A DNA stretch of 39,513 bases from Burkholderiales bacterium (GCA_028868875.1 JAGWTS010000007.1:1-39513), one strand, 5' to 3'; numbered from the stretch's first letter, positions 26,109 to 34,353 are shown. The notes: a model not told the origin generated them from the sequence alone. Program-made: numbers and translations.

Positions 26109-27050
26109 CTACTGGCTCACCCTCGGGTCGAAAAGCCGGTACGACAGGTCGACGAGCAGGTTGACCCCGATCAGCACCGCCGAGAACACGAGCATGATGC
26201 CCTGCACCACCGGATAGTCGCGCGTCATGATCGCGTCCACCGTGAGCCGCCCCATGCCGGGGATGTTGAAGACCGACTCGGTGACGACGACGCCGCCCAG
26301 CATCACCGCGAAACTCGTGCCGATGACGGTGACGACCGGGACGCAGACGTTCTTGATCGCGTGCACCGCCAGCACGCGGCCCTCGCCCGCGCCCTTGGCG
26401 CGCGCCGTGCGGATGAAGTCCTCGGCCAGCACCTCGAGCATGGCCGCGCGCGTGATGCGCGCCACCAGCGCCGCGAACAGCAGCGAGAGCGCGAAGGCCG
26501 GCAGCGTGATGCTGCGCAGGCAGGCGAACCAGCCGTCGGCCAGTGGCCGGTAGCCCTGGACCGGAAACCAGTCGTGGTCGATCGCGAAGACCTGCACGAG
26601 GACATAGCCGACGACGAAGATCGGCATCGAGAAGCCCAGCACCGAGAACACGCTCAGGATCCGGTCGGTGCGCGTTCCCGCGCGCCAGGCCGCGAGCACG
26701 CCGGCGGGCACCGCGATCGCCACCGAGAGCAGGATCGTCGCCAGCGCCAGCACCAGGGTCGGCTCGATGCGCTGCTCGATGAGCCAGGACACCGGCCGGT
26801 TCGAGGCGATCGAGCGCCCGAGGTCGAGGTGCGCCAGGTTGCGCGCGTAGAGCCAGAACTGCTCGGGCAAGGGCTTGTCCAGGTTCAGGCTCTTGCGCAA
26901 GGCCTCGATCTGCTCGGGGCTCGCGTTGTTGCCCGCCATGAGCGCCGCCGGGTCGCCCGAGCCGATGTGCAGCAGCAGGAAGATCACGACGAGCACGGTC
27001 AGCATGACCGGCACGACCGCGAGGACTCGCTTCAGGATCAGGCGCAGCAT
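26109..27050 (-). CDS. Oligopeptide-type ABC transporter permease (DppB-like)
   Basis: Inner-membrane permease of 313 residues. Seen: an N-terminal helix LAVVPVMLTVLVVIFLLLH, the periplasmic loop with LNLDKPLPEQFWLYARNLAHLDLG (a hallmark of DppB/OppB), several more helices, the EAA loop with FIRTARAKGAGEGRVLAVHAIKN, VVVTESVFNIPGMGRL and the C-terminal LVDLSYRLFDPRV. The start at 27050 begins with MLRLILKRVL; the frame stays open upstream but only as antisense-type sequence of the binding protein gene. A 44-base gap separates it from the solute-binding protein gene. Confidence 0.94.
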   Translation of the reverse strand: MLRLILKRVLAVVPVMLTVLVVIFLLLHIGSGDPAALMAGNNASPEQIEALRKSLNLDKPLPEQFWLYARNLAHLDLGRSIASNRPVSWLIEQRIEPTLVLALATILLSVAIAVPAGVLAAWRAGTRTDRILSVFSVLGFSMPIFVVGYVLVQVFAIDHDWFPVQGYRPLADGWFACLRSITLPAFALSLLFAALVARITRAAMLEVLAEDFIRTARAKGAGEGRVLAVHAIKNVCVPVVTVIGTSFAVMLGGVVVTESVFNIPGMGRLTVDAIMTRDYPVVQGIMLVFSAVLIGVNLLVDLSYRLFDPRVSQ

Positions 27051-27094
27051 GGCTTGGGAGGGCGAGGGCAGCGGGGCGCGTCGCGGGACCGGCC

Positions 27095-28678
27095 TCAATC
27101 CTTCTTCGTGATGTTCCAGTAGACGACGACGTTGGCCTTGACGATGCCCGAGAGCTTCTTCGACCAGGTCGAGACGTAGGTGAACTGCCCGCCGGGGATG
27201 AAGGTCACGATCTCGTTGGCGCGGTCCTGGATCTTGACGGCCGCCGCCTTCCTCGCCGCCGGGTTCGCCGCAAGCAGGAAGTCCTGCCAGTCGCCCTGCA
27301 GCTGCTTGTCGCAAGGCCAGCCCACGAAGGCCTCGGCGCAGGCGCCTGTGACGTACGGGTTGGTCAGGGGATCCTGCATGGCGTCGCCGTTGAAGGCGGT
27401 GATGAAGAGGTTCCAGCCGCCCTCGGACACCGGCCCCTTGTTGGCGCGGCGCGTGAACATCGTGGCCGTGTCCATCTGCTCGTCCTTGACGACGAAGCCG
27501 GCCTTCCTCATCGCCTGCACCAGCACCGTGCCGCCTTCGTTCTGCAGCCGCGTGTCCATCGGGTGCATGTAGAGCACGGGGGTGCCGTCGTAGCCCGCCT
27601 CCTTCAGCAGGGCGCGCGCCTTGGCGAAGTCCTGGTGCATGTAGCGCGCGCTGTTCACGTCGGTCTCGTAGGGGCCGCCGCACATGAAGATGGCCGCGCA
27701 GGGGCGCCAGATGTCGGGCCGATTGCCGTACATCGCCGTCATGAGGTCGGTCTGGTTGACGGCGTACTGCAGCGCCTGGCGCACCTTGACGTTGTTGAAG
27801 GGCGGCAAGGTGTGGTTGGGCACGATCTGCAGGCTCGACCCCGGCAGCGGAATGTCAGCCGACTCGAACTTCCCGCTGCGCGCGAAGATGGGCATCATTT
27901 CGGTCGGGGTGAGCGTGATGTAGTCGATCTCGCCCGCGAGCAAGGCGTTGGCGGCGCTGTTGGGATCGGGGAAGACGATGCGCTCGATGCGGTCGACGCC
28001 GGCGATGTGGCCTCCGGCGAGGTTGTCCGGCGGCTCGCTGCGCGGCACATAGGACTTGTTCTTCTCGAGCACGAACTTGACGCCCGGGATCCACTCCTTC
28101 TTCACGAGCTTGTAGGGGCCGGAGCCGACCCATTCGGTGAGCTTGCCGATCGGCATCTTGGCTTCGCGCTCGGGCATGATGAACAGCGGATAGGCCGTCA
28201 TGCGGCCGAAGCCGTTGAGCACCTGCGCGAAGGGCTGCTTGAGCACGAGCTTGAAGGTGTTGTCGTCGACCGCGCTCAGCGACGCCATGCGCTTGGCGAT
28301 CTCCATGCCCAGGCTGTCCTTGGTCATCCAGCGCTCGATCGATGCGATCACGTCCTTGGACGTGACCCGCGCGCCATCGCTGAACTGCAGCTTGGGACGC
28401 AGCGTGAACGAATAGGTCAGTCCGTCCTTGCTGATGCTGTAGGTGTCGACCATCTGCGGCCGCGGCGTCAGCGTGCTGTCCATCGAGAACAGCGTGTCCC
28501 AGATCAGGTAGGACATGTCGCGCACCGGGTAGGCGGTGCTGAACAGGGGGTCGAGCTGGGTGATGTCGCCGTCGTTCGCAAGGCGCAGGACCGACTCGGC
28601 CTGCACCGGAGCCGCCTGCAGCCCCGCGAGCGCGACGACCGCGGCCAGCGCCCACTTTCTCAATGACTCGGTGAACAT
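27095..28678 (-). CDS. Extracellular solute-binding protein, family 5 (DppA/OppA-like)
   Basis: Periplasmic ligand receptor of the ABC importer, 527 residues. The N-terminus is a clean signal peptide (MFTESLRKWALAAVVALAGL, cleaved after PVQA). Family features: LRLANDGDITQLDPLFSTAYPVRD, YSFTLRPKLQFSDGARVTSKDV, the hinge-region VGSGPYKLVKKEW, VKVRQALQYAVNQTDLM, and the C-terminal lobe. The ligand may be a peptide, a sugar or another amphiphile; family 5 proteins are broad. The start at 28678 was chosen over the TTG at 28705 because GGAGA lies about 6 bases upstream. The promoter/leader contains a striking 10-bp-phased repeat array (28691-28749) that runs into the ribosome-binding region. Confidence 0.93.
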   Translation of the reverse strand: MFTESLRKWALAAVVALAGLQAAPVQAESVLRLANDGDITQLDPLFSTAYPVRDMSYLIWDTLFSMDSTLTPRPQMVDTYSISKDGLTYSFTLRPKLQFSDGARVTSKDVIASIERWMTKDSLGMEIAKRMASLSAVDDNTFKLVLKQPFAQVLNGFGRMTAYPLFIMPEREAKMPIGKLTEWVGSGPYKLVKKEWIPGVKFVLEKNKSYVPRSEPPDNLAGGHIAGVDRIERIVFPDPNSAANALLAGEIDYITLTPTEMMPIFARSGKFESADIPLPGSSLQIVPNHTLPPFNNVKVRQALQYAVNQTDLMTAMYGNRPDIWRPCAAIFMCGGPYETDVNSARYMHQDFAKARALLKEAGYDGTPVLYMHPMDTRLQNEGGTVLVQAMRKAGFVVKDEQMDTATMFTRRANKGPVSEGGWNLFITAFNGDAMQDPLTNPYVTGACAEAFVGWPCDKQLQGDWQDFLLAANPAARKAAAVKIQDRANEIVTFIPGGQFTYVSTWSKKLSGIVKANVVVYWNITKKD

Positions 28679-28690
28679 GGGGTTCTCCAT

Positions 28691-28749
28691 TTCGATCAAC
28701 TTCAATCACTCACGATCACATTAAATCACTCAAATCACAAAACGATCAC
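28691..28749 (-). promoter_or_regulatory. Phased (G/T)TGAT repeats upstream of the solute-binding protein gene (array 2)
   Basis: On the plus strand ATCA(C/A) occurs at 28695, 28705, 28715, 28725, 28734 and 28745: six units with spacings 10, 10, 10, 9 and 11. Read along the transcribed strand these are five GTGAT units and one TTGAT unit, the last inside TGATCGAA, identical to an 8-mer in array 1. The block is AT-rich in a GC-rich genome and ends about 12 bases before the start codon, next to the GGAGA ribosome-binding site. It fits a multi-site operator with all units on one face of the helix. Confidence 0.6.
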
Positions 28750-28947
28750 TGGGAATAACCCGGAGGCGAGCGCCGGGCGGCGCCGATTCCGTGAACGCTT
28801 GCGCCGGCTCCGCCAGCCTGGCGCGCGTCGAGGGGGGACAAGCGCTCCAACGCGCCGCGGGCCGCGCGCCGGATGGTCAGAGGGGGCCCGGGTCTGCGAT
28901 GGCCTTGGCTGCGCTTGCCGCAGCAGCAAGCTGCCGCGCGATTCAGG

Positions 28948-29736
28948 TCAGGCCGCCCAGGCCGAGGCGATCTCGGCCGCGGTCTTGCGCAGCAGCGGCA
29001 GATGGCGCGCCGCCACCGAGGCCAGGGTGTCGACGCGCTTGAGCCAGACGACGTTGATGCAGCCCAGCACCTTGGGGCCGAGCACGATGGGCAGGGCGAT
29101 CGCGGCGAGCTGGTCGTCGAACACGTCGATCGGCTCGTCGCGGCCGCCGAAGGCGGCGTCGCGCGTCGCATAGCCCTGCGCCTGCACCTCGGCGCAAAGC
29201 GCATCGACTTCGCGCGCCAGGCTTTCGCGGTCGCTGTGGCGCAGGCGCGCGATCCGGGCCACGATGCGCGTGCGCTCGCGCAACGGGCAGGCGGCGAGAT
29301 AGGCGCGCCCCACGCCCGAACGAATCATGTCGATCTGGTAGCCGATCGCCTCGCGGTTGACCGCCAGGCCGCTGGAGCGGCGCGTGGTTTCGAGCAGCAC
29401 CATCTGGTGGTCGACCCGGACCGCCAGATCCGACGGCCAGACCAGGCGCTCGCGCGTCGCTTCGAGCAAAGGCATCGCGACCTCGATCAGGCGCTGGTGC
29501 TCGGGCGTGAGGATGCGCGTCGGCCTGAAATGCACCGCCGGGCGCCAAAGCCCGTCGCCCCGGGCGCGCCAGACCGCGCTCTCGGCTTCGAGCGTGTGCA
29601 GCAGGCGCAGCAGCGTCGGCTTGGGCAGTTCGGTGCGGCGCTGCAGCGTCGCGAGCGAGGCTTCGCCGAGCAGCTGCAGCGCGCGCAGCAACTGCATCGC
29701 ACGCGCCACGCTGCGCACCGGGCCTTCGTCGCTCAT
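28948..29736 (-). CDS. IclR family transcriptional regulator
   Basis: Homodimeric regulator, typically of aromatic or organic-acid catabolism or uptake, 262 residues. Seen: N-terminal winged HTH (SVARAMQLLRALQLLGEASL, RTELPKPTLLRLLHTLEAES), then the GAF-like effector domain with RPTRILTPEHQRLIEVA, VDHQMVLLETTRR, MIRSGVGRAYLAACP, and the C-terminal FDDQLAAIALPIVLGPKVLGCINVVWL. The start at 29736 has a strong GGAGGA ribosome-binding site. It is divergent from the TRAP transporter operon (147-base intergenic region containing a palindrome), so it probably regulates that operon. Between its stop and the solute-binding protein gene nothing except array 2 is evident. Confidence 0.93.
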   Translation of the reverse strand: MSDEGPVRSVARAMQLLRALQLLGEASLATLQRRTELPKPTLLRLLHTLEAESAVWRARGDGLWRPAVHFRPTRILTPEHQRLIEVAMPLLEATRERLVWPSDLAVRVDHQMVLLETTRRSSGLAVNREAIGYQIDMIRSGVGRAYLAACPLRERTRIVARIARLRHSDRESLAREVDALCAEVQAQGYATRDAAFGGRDEPIDVFDDQLAAIALPIVLGPKVLGCINVVWLKRVDTLASVAARHLPLLRKTAAEIASAWAA

Positions 29737-29746
29737 CGCCTCCTCC

Positions 29747-29765
29747 CGTTCCGCCTGCCGGAACG
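29747..29765. promoter_or_regulatory. Palindrome in the IclR-TRAP intergenic region, candidate IclR operator
   Basis: CGTTCCG (29747-29753), five bases, CGGAACG (29759-29765): a perfect 7-bp inverted repeat 10 bases upstream of the IclR start and about 120 bases before dctP. Its GTTCCG/CGGAAC arms resemble the dyad type used by IclR-family proteins. It could serve autoregulation and control of the divergent transporter operon. Confidence 0.45.
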
Positions 29766-29883
29766 AGCGCGGATTGTCGGCCCGGATCCGGGGGCAGCGG
29801 GTTAGGATTTGTTCGCACTCGCATGCTCATCACGGCGCCGCCCGAGCGCCGACGTTGCAGTACCCCAACCGGAGACGAGACCC

Positions 29884-30918
29884 ATGTTTGACTTTTCGAG
29901 GCGCCGGCGCTGCCGGCGCGGCCTGTTCCTGGCTGCGGCCCTGTTCGTCCTCGCCGCCGGCGCGCAGGCGGCGACGACCCTGGTCATCAACGCCTTCCTG
30001 CCGCCCACCGATCCGTTCAATGTCGGGGTCGTCAAGCCCTGGGCCGCCGACATCGAGAAGGCGACCGCAGGCCGGGTGCGCATCCAGTTTCCGCCGACCA
30101 GCCTCGCCGCGCCCGACCAGTTGTGGAATTCGGTGCGCAACAGCATCGTCGACGGCGCCTACTTCTTCAACGGCACGGTGCAGGGCCAGCTGAAGCTGGT
30201 GCAGATGGCGCACCTGCCGTTCACGAGCACGAGCGCGCGCGCCAATTCGATCGCCTTGTGGCGCACCTACGAGAAGTTCTTCGCCGCCGCCGACGAATAC
30301 AAGGACGTGCACCTGCTCGCGCTCGTCGTGCTGCCGAGCTCCAGGCTCTACAGCCTGAAGCAGCCGCTCGAATCGACCCGCGACCTGCAGGGCCACAAGG
30401 TGTGGGCCCTGCCCGGCGTGCCGGCCAAGGTGATGGAACTGGCAAAGGCCGGCGTCGTCTCGACCCCGGCGGCCAAGATGAGCGAGATCGTCGCCGGCGG
30501 CACCGTCGACGCCTTCGTCGGCATTCCCGACATGTATGCCGAAGGCTTCAAGGTCATCCGCTACGCCAAGTCGGCGACCACGATTCCCGGCGGCATCGGC
30601 ACCGCGAGCTTCTCGCTCGTGATCAACAAGCAGAAGTGGGACTCGCTGCCCAAGGCCGACCGCGACATCATCACCAAGCTCTCGGGCGAGGCTTTCGCCG
30701 CGCGCACGGGCGCGCTCGACGAGGCCGACGCGGCGGCGCACCAGCGCGCGCTCGACCACGGCCTCGCCTACCGCGCCGCGGCGCCGGCCTTCGTCGACGA
30801 GATCCGCAGGATCGCGGCGCCGATCGAGCAGTCCTGGCTCGCCGACGCCCAGTCCCGGCATGTCGACGGCCGCGCGGCGCTGGACTTCTACATCGCCCAG
30901 TCTGCGCCCCAGCCGTGA
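29884..30918 (+). CDS. dctP: TRAP transporter solute-binding protein (DctP family)
   Basis: Periplasmic receptor of a tripartite ATP-independent transporter, which uses the sodium gradient to import organic anions. The 344-residue protein starts with an Arg-rich signal peptide (RRRRCRRGLFLAAALFVLAA, cleaved near AQA). Family features: VINAFLPPTDPFNVGVVKPWAADIEKAT, the fold with VRNSIVDGAYFFNG, LQGHKVWALPGVPAKVMELAKAGV (ligand-binding hinge), VDAFVGIPDMYAEGF and SFSLVINKQKWDSLPKADRDII. The expected carboxylate-anchoring Arg is not clear in the LQGHKVW segment, where many DctP proteins have a GxKxR motif, so ligand chemistry may differ. Start at 29884 follows GGAG and begins the signal peptide. 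First gene of the operon dctP-dctQ-dctM-sulfatase. Confidence 0.92.
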   Translation: MFDFSRRRRCRRGLFLAAALFVLAAGAQAATTLVINAFLPPTDPFNVGVVKPWAADIEKATAGRVRIQFPPTSLAAPDQLWNSVRNSIVDGAYFFNGTVQGQLKLVQMAHLPFTSTSARANSIALWRTYEKFFAAADEYKDVHLLALVVLPSSRLYSLKQPLESTRDLQGHKVWALPGVPAKVMELAKAGVVSTPAAKMSEIVAGGTVDAFVGIPDMYAEGFKVIRYAKSATTIPGGIGTASFSLVINKQKWDSLPKADRDIITKLSGEAFAARTGALDEADAAAHQRALDHGLAYRAAAPAFVDEIRRIAAPIEQSWLADAQSRHVDGRAALDFYIAQSAPQP

Positions 30919-31463
30919 GCGCCAGCATGGACCCCCTGCGCCAGGCTGCTGCGGCAGCGGTCGAAGAACGCGGCCTGCTGCTCTGGTGCAGCCGGGCGCT
31001 GGGCGCGGTGTGCGCGCTGACGCTCGCCTTCATCATGCTGCTGACCTTCGTCGACGTCTTCATGCGCTACTGGTTCTCGCGCCCGATCACGGGCAGCTCC
31101 GAGCTCGTGATGTTCGCGATGGCGGTGCTGATCTTCTCGGTCTTCCCGCTCGTCACCTGGCGCGAGCAGCACATCGGCGTGGGCATCCTGCGCGGCAAGC
31201 TCGAGGGCCCGGCGCTGGCCCTGCAGCGCTTCGTGGTCGTCCTCGTGAGCCTGGCCGCCTGCTGCGGCATGGCCGCGCAACTGCTGCGCGACGGCCATCA
31301 ACTCGAGCAGGAAGGCCAGCGCACGATGGTGCTCGAGCTGCCGCTGGGAGCGTTGTCGAGCTTCATGGGCGCGATGAGCGCGGTCGCGGCGCTCGCGCTG
31401 CTCCTGGTGCTGGTTCGGCTGATCCGGCAGGCCATCGAGCCCGGCGCGCGGAGGCCGGCATGA
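30915..31463 (+). CDS. dctQ: TRAP transporter small permease (DctQ family)
   Basis: Four-helix membrane subunit that partners DctM. Seen: helices at about 25-48 (LGAVCALTLAFIMLLTFVDVF), followed by the family motif MRYWFSRPITGSSELVMFAM, then FSVFPLVTWREQHIGVGIL and two C-terminal helices. Length about 182 residues from GTG 30915, whose GTGA overlap with the dctP stop suggests coupling; ATG 30927 is an equally possible start and would give 178 residues. It overlaps dctM by four bases (ATGA). Confidence 0.9.
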   Translation: MSASMDPLRQAAAAAVEERGLLLWCSRALGAVCALTLAFIMLLTFVDVFMRYWFSRPITGSSELVMFAMAVLIFSVFPLVTWREQHIGVGILRGKLEGPALALQRFVVVLVSLAACCGMAAQLLRDGHQLEQEGQRTMVLELPLGALSSFMGAMSAVAALALLLVLVRLIRQAIEPGARRPA

Positions 31464-32752
31464 CGCTGGCACTGGCGGGATTCGCCATCGTCCTGGGGCT
31501 CGCCTTCTTCGGCGTGCCGCTGGGCTTCTCGATGCTCACGGTGGGCGTGGCGCTCTTCGCCCAGCTGCGCGGCTGGGAGCCCGCGTTCTCGATGATGGGC
31601 CAGACCGTGGCCGACCTCGCCGCCAACGACGGCCTGTCGGTGCTGCCGATGTTCATCCTGATGGGCACCTTCATCTACAAGGCCGACATGGCCGAGGAGC
31701 TCTACGACGCGGCCTATTCGTTCCTCGGCCACTTCAAAGGGGGCCTGGCCTACGCCACGGTGTTCGCCAGCGCCGGCTTCGCCGCGATCTCCGGCAGCTC
31801 GATCGCGACCGCCGCGACGATGACCAAGGTCGCGATGCCGCCGATGCGCCGCCACGGCTATGCCGACAGCCTGGCCAGCGGCTGCGTCAGTTCGGCCGGC
31901 ACGCTGGGGGCGCTGGTGCCGCCGAGCGTGCCGCTGCTGATCTACGGCATCATCACCCAGCAGGACATCGGCCACCTCTTCATCGCCGGCATCGTGCCCG
32001 GCCTGCTGCTCGGCCTGTTCTTCCTCGCGGCCATCGCCTGGACCGTGTTCCGCCACCCCGAGCGCGGCCCGGCCGGCGAGCGCAGCGACTGGCCGACGCG
32101 GCTGCAGCGCCTGTCCAAGGTCTGGGGCGTGCTCGCCTTGTTCACGCTCGTCGTGGGCGGGCTCTACAGCGGCATCTTCACCGCCAACGAAGCCGGCGGC
32201 ATCGGCGCCACCGGTGCCCTCGCCTTCGCCGGCCTGCGCGGCCGGATGAGCTGGCGCACGGTCTACGAATCGCTGCTCGAAGCCGCGCGCACCACGGGCA
32301 TGATCTTCACCATCATCTTCGGCGGCAAGGTCTTCGCCAACCTCGTGACGATGTCGGGGCTCACCGCTTCGCTCGTCGACTGGATCCAGTCCCTGGGCCT
32401 GCCGGCCACGGGCGTCATCGGCGTCATCGTCCTCATCTACATCGTGCTCGGCTCGCTGATGGAGGGCTTGTCGATGATGCTGCTGACGGTGCCGGTGTTC
32501 GCGGCCATCGTCCAGCCGCTGGGCGTGGACATGATCTGGTTCGGCATCTTCATCGCGATGATGATCGAGATCGGCATGATCCATCCGCCGGTGGGCATGA
32601 ACATGTTCATGGTCAAGACCGTGATGCCCGAGCTCTCGCTCGCCACCATCTTCGTCGGCACCGTGCCCTTTCTCGTCGCCAACCTCTTCGCCCTGGCGCT
32701 GCTGATCGCGGTGCCCGGTACGGCCCTGCTGCTGGGCCACCTGATTCGCTGA
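31460..32752 (+). CDS. dctM: TRAP transporter large permease (DctM family)
   Basis: Main transport channel of the TRAP system, 430 residues with about 11-12 membrane helices. Seen: GVPLGFSMLTVGVALFAQL near the start, LPMFILMGTFIYKADMAEELYDAA, the conserved SGSSIATAATMTKVAMPPMRRHGY, GTLGALVPPSVPLLIYGIIT (typical of DctM), TANEAGGIGATGAL, and the second half with MEGLSMMLLTVPVFAAIV and MIHPPVGMNMFMV. The start overlaps dctQ by four bases; the next gene, a sulfatase, begins 4 bases after its stop, so the sulfatase is almost certainly in the same transcript. Confidence 0.95.
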   Translation: MTLALAGFAIVLGLAFFGVPLGFSMLTVGVALFAQLRGWEPAFSMMGQTVADLAANDGLSVLPMFILMGTFIYKADMAEELYDAAYSFLGHFKGGLAYATVFASAGFAAISGSSIATAATMTKVAMPPMRRHGYADSLASGCVSSAGTLGALVPPSVPLLIYGIITQQDIGHLFIAGIVPGLLLGLFFLAAIAWTVFRHPERGPAGERSDWPTRLQRLSKVWGVLALFTLVVGGLYSGIFTANEAGGIGATGALAFAGLRGRMSWRTVYESLLEAARTTGMIFTIIFGGKVFANLVTMSGLTASLVDWIQSLGLPATGVIGVIVLIYIVLGSLMEGLSMMLLTVPVFAAIVQPLGVDMIWFGIFIAMMIEIGMIHPPVGMNMFMVKTVMPELSLATIFVGTVPFLVANLFALALLIAVPGTALLLGHLIR

Positions 32753-32756
32753 TTCG

Positions 32757-34328
32757 ATGATCCGCAACGTCCTCTACATCATGGCCGACCAGCTGCGCTG
32801 GGACTACCTGTCCTGCGCCGGCCATCCGCGCCTGCACACGCCGAACCTCGACGCGCTCGCGGCACGCGGCGTGCGCTTTGCCAACGCCTTCGTCCAGGGC
32901 CCCGTGTGCGGCGCTTCGCGCATGTCGTCGTACACCGGGCGCTACGTCTCGAGCCACGGCTCGGCCTGGAACTTCGTGCCGCTGTCGGTCGGGCAGAAGA
33001 CGCTGGGCGACCATGTGCGGCCGCACGGCATCCGCTGCGCCGTGGTCGGCAAGACCCACGTCGAGGCCGATGTCGAAGGCGCGCGCCGCCTCGGCCTGGA
33101 CACGAGCCGGGGCGCAGGCCTGCTCGCGATGGAAGGCGGCTTCGAGCCCTACGAGCGCGACGACGGCATCTGGCCGCCCGGCTTCAAGGTCGAGGGCAAC
33201 CGCTATTGCGACTACCTGCGCGCCCAAGGCTATGGCGGCGACAACCCCTGGCACGACCATGCCAATTCGGCCTTGGGCGAGAACGGCGAAGTCCTCTCGG
33301 GCTGGGCGATGCGCTGGGCCGACCGGCCGGCGCGCGTCGAGGAAAGGCACAGCGAGACCGCCTACACCACGCGCCGCGCGATCGAGTTCATGCGCGAACA
33401 GGGCGACCGGCCCTGGCTGCTGCACCTGTCGTACATCAAGCCGCACTGGCCCTACGTCGCCCCGGCGCCGTATCACGCGATGTACGGCAAGGCCGACGTG
33501 CTGCCCGCGAAGCGGCGCGAAGAAGAGCGCGTCGACGAGCATCCGGTCGTGCGCGGCTTCCGCGAGACCGAGGCGGGCCTGAGCTTCAGCCGCGACGAGG
33601 TGCGCGAGCTCGTGATCCCGACCTACATGGGCCTCGTCAAGCAGCTCGACGATCACCTCGGCGAGCTCGTCGCCTTTCTCGACGCATCGGGGCTCGCGCG
33701 CGAAACCCTCGTCGTCTTCACGAGCGACCACGGCGACTACCTCGGCGACCACTGGCTGGGCGAGAAGGAGCTGTTCCACGATTCGGTGGTCAAGGTGCCG
33801 CTGATCGTCGTCGACCCGCGGCCCGAGGCCGAGGCCACGCGCGGCACGGTGCAGCCGGCGCTGGTCGAGGCCATCGACCTCGCGCCGACCTTTCTCGAAG
33901 CCCTGGGCCTGCCCGCGGCGCCGGAGTGGCTCGAAGGCCGCTCGCTGCAAGGGCTGCTGCACCGCGGCGTCGAGCCGGCCTGGCGCGAAGCCGTGTTCAG
34001 CGAGAACAGCTATGCCTTCCGCGACCGCGTGCGCCTGCCGCTGGGGCGCGAGGTCGACCAATGCCTGATGACGATGGTGCGCACCGAACGCTGGAAATAC
34101 GTCCACTACGAAGGCCTGCGGCCCCAGCTCTTCGACCTGCTGAACGATCCCGACGAATACCGTGACCTCGGCGCGAGCCCCGAGCACGCCGCGGTGCGCG
34201 AGCAGATGGCGGCGCGCCTGTTCGACTGGCTGCGCGCGCGCAAGCGCTTCCCGACGATCAGCCACGAAGACATCGCGCAATGGAACCGGCGCGAGCTCGA
34301 GACCGGCATCAAGATCGGCTTCTGGTAG
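32757..34328 (+). CDS. Sulfatase / phosphonate monoester hydrolase family protein
   Basis: Formylglycine-dependent hydrolase of sulfate, phosphate or phosphonate monoesters, 523 residues. Seen: N-terminal VLYIMADQLRWDYL with the first metal Asp (Asp11), the modification motif CGASR at Cys51-Arg55 (C-x-A-x-R, compatible with the formylglycine-generating enzyme) followed by YTGRY, GKTHVEAD with Lys/His active-site residues, IKPHWPYVAP, and VFTSDHGDYLGDHWLGEKELFHDS with the Asp-His metal ligands near 323-326 and conserved Lys. The long form with DLLNDPDEYRDL near the C-terminus resembles the phosphonate monoester hydrolase subgroup. No signal peptide, so cytoplasmic. Four bases after dctM, suggesting it processes the imported anion. 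The activating formylglycine-generating enzyme is not in the window. Confidence 0.92.
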   Translation: MIRNVLYIMADQLRWDYLSCAGHPRLHTPNLDALAARGVRFANAFVQGPVCGASRMSSYTGRYVSSHGSAWNFVPLSVGQKTLGDHVRPHGIRCAVVGKTHVEADVEGARRLGLDTSRGAGLLAMEGGFEPYERDDGIWPPGFKVEGNRYCDYLRAQGYGGDNPWHDHANSALGENGEVLSGWAMRWADRPARVEERHSETAYTTRRAIEFMREQGDRPWLLHLSYIKPHWPYVAPAPYHAMYGKADVLPAKRREEERVDEHPVVRGFRETEAGLSFSRDEVRELVIPTYMGLVKQLDDHLGELVAFLDASGLARETLVVFTSDHGDYLGDHWLGEKELFHDSVVKVPLIVVDPRPEAEATRGTVQPALVEAIDLAPTFLEALGLPAAPEWLEGRSLQGLLHRGVEPAWREAVFSENSYAFRDRVRLPLGREVDQCLMTMVRTERWKYVHYEGLRPQLFDLLNDPDEYRDLGASPEHAAVREQMAARLFDWLRARKRFPTISHEDIAQWNRRELETGIKIGFW

Positions 34329-34353
34329 CGATCGGTAGCGATCGGTAGCGGCG
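34324..34353 (+). repeat. Tandem 10-bp repeat at the sulfatase stop codon
   Basis: GGTAGCGATC occurs twice in succession (34324-34333, 34334-34343) and is followed by a partial third copy, GGTAGCG. The first copy contains the sulfatase TAG stop. Probably replication slippage; it lies in the short spacer before the LysR gene. Confidence 0.7.

Noticed and set aside
28691-28749. Short regular repeats as a CRISPR array
   Set aside because: Units are only about 5 bp with 5-bp gaps; there are no long repeats, no spacers and no cas genes. The spacing fits an operator instead.
28750-28947. A small gene between the IclR stop and the repeat array
   Set aside because: Short open frames here are Arg/Pro-rich, have no ribosome-binding site and no recognisable family; I see nothing in this stretch.
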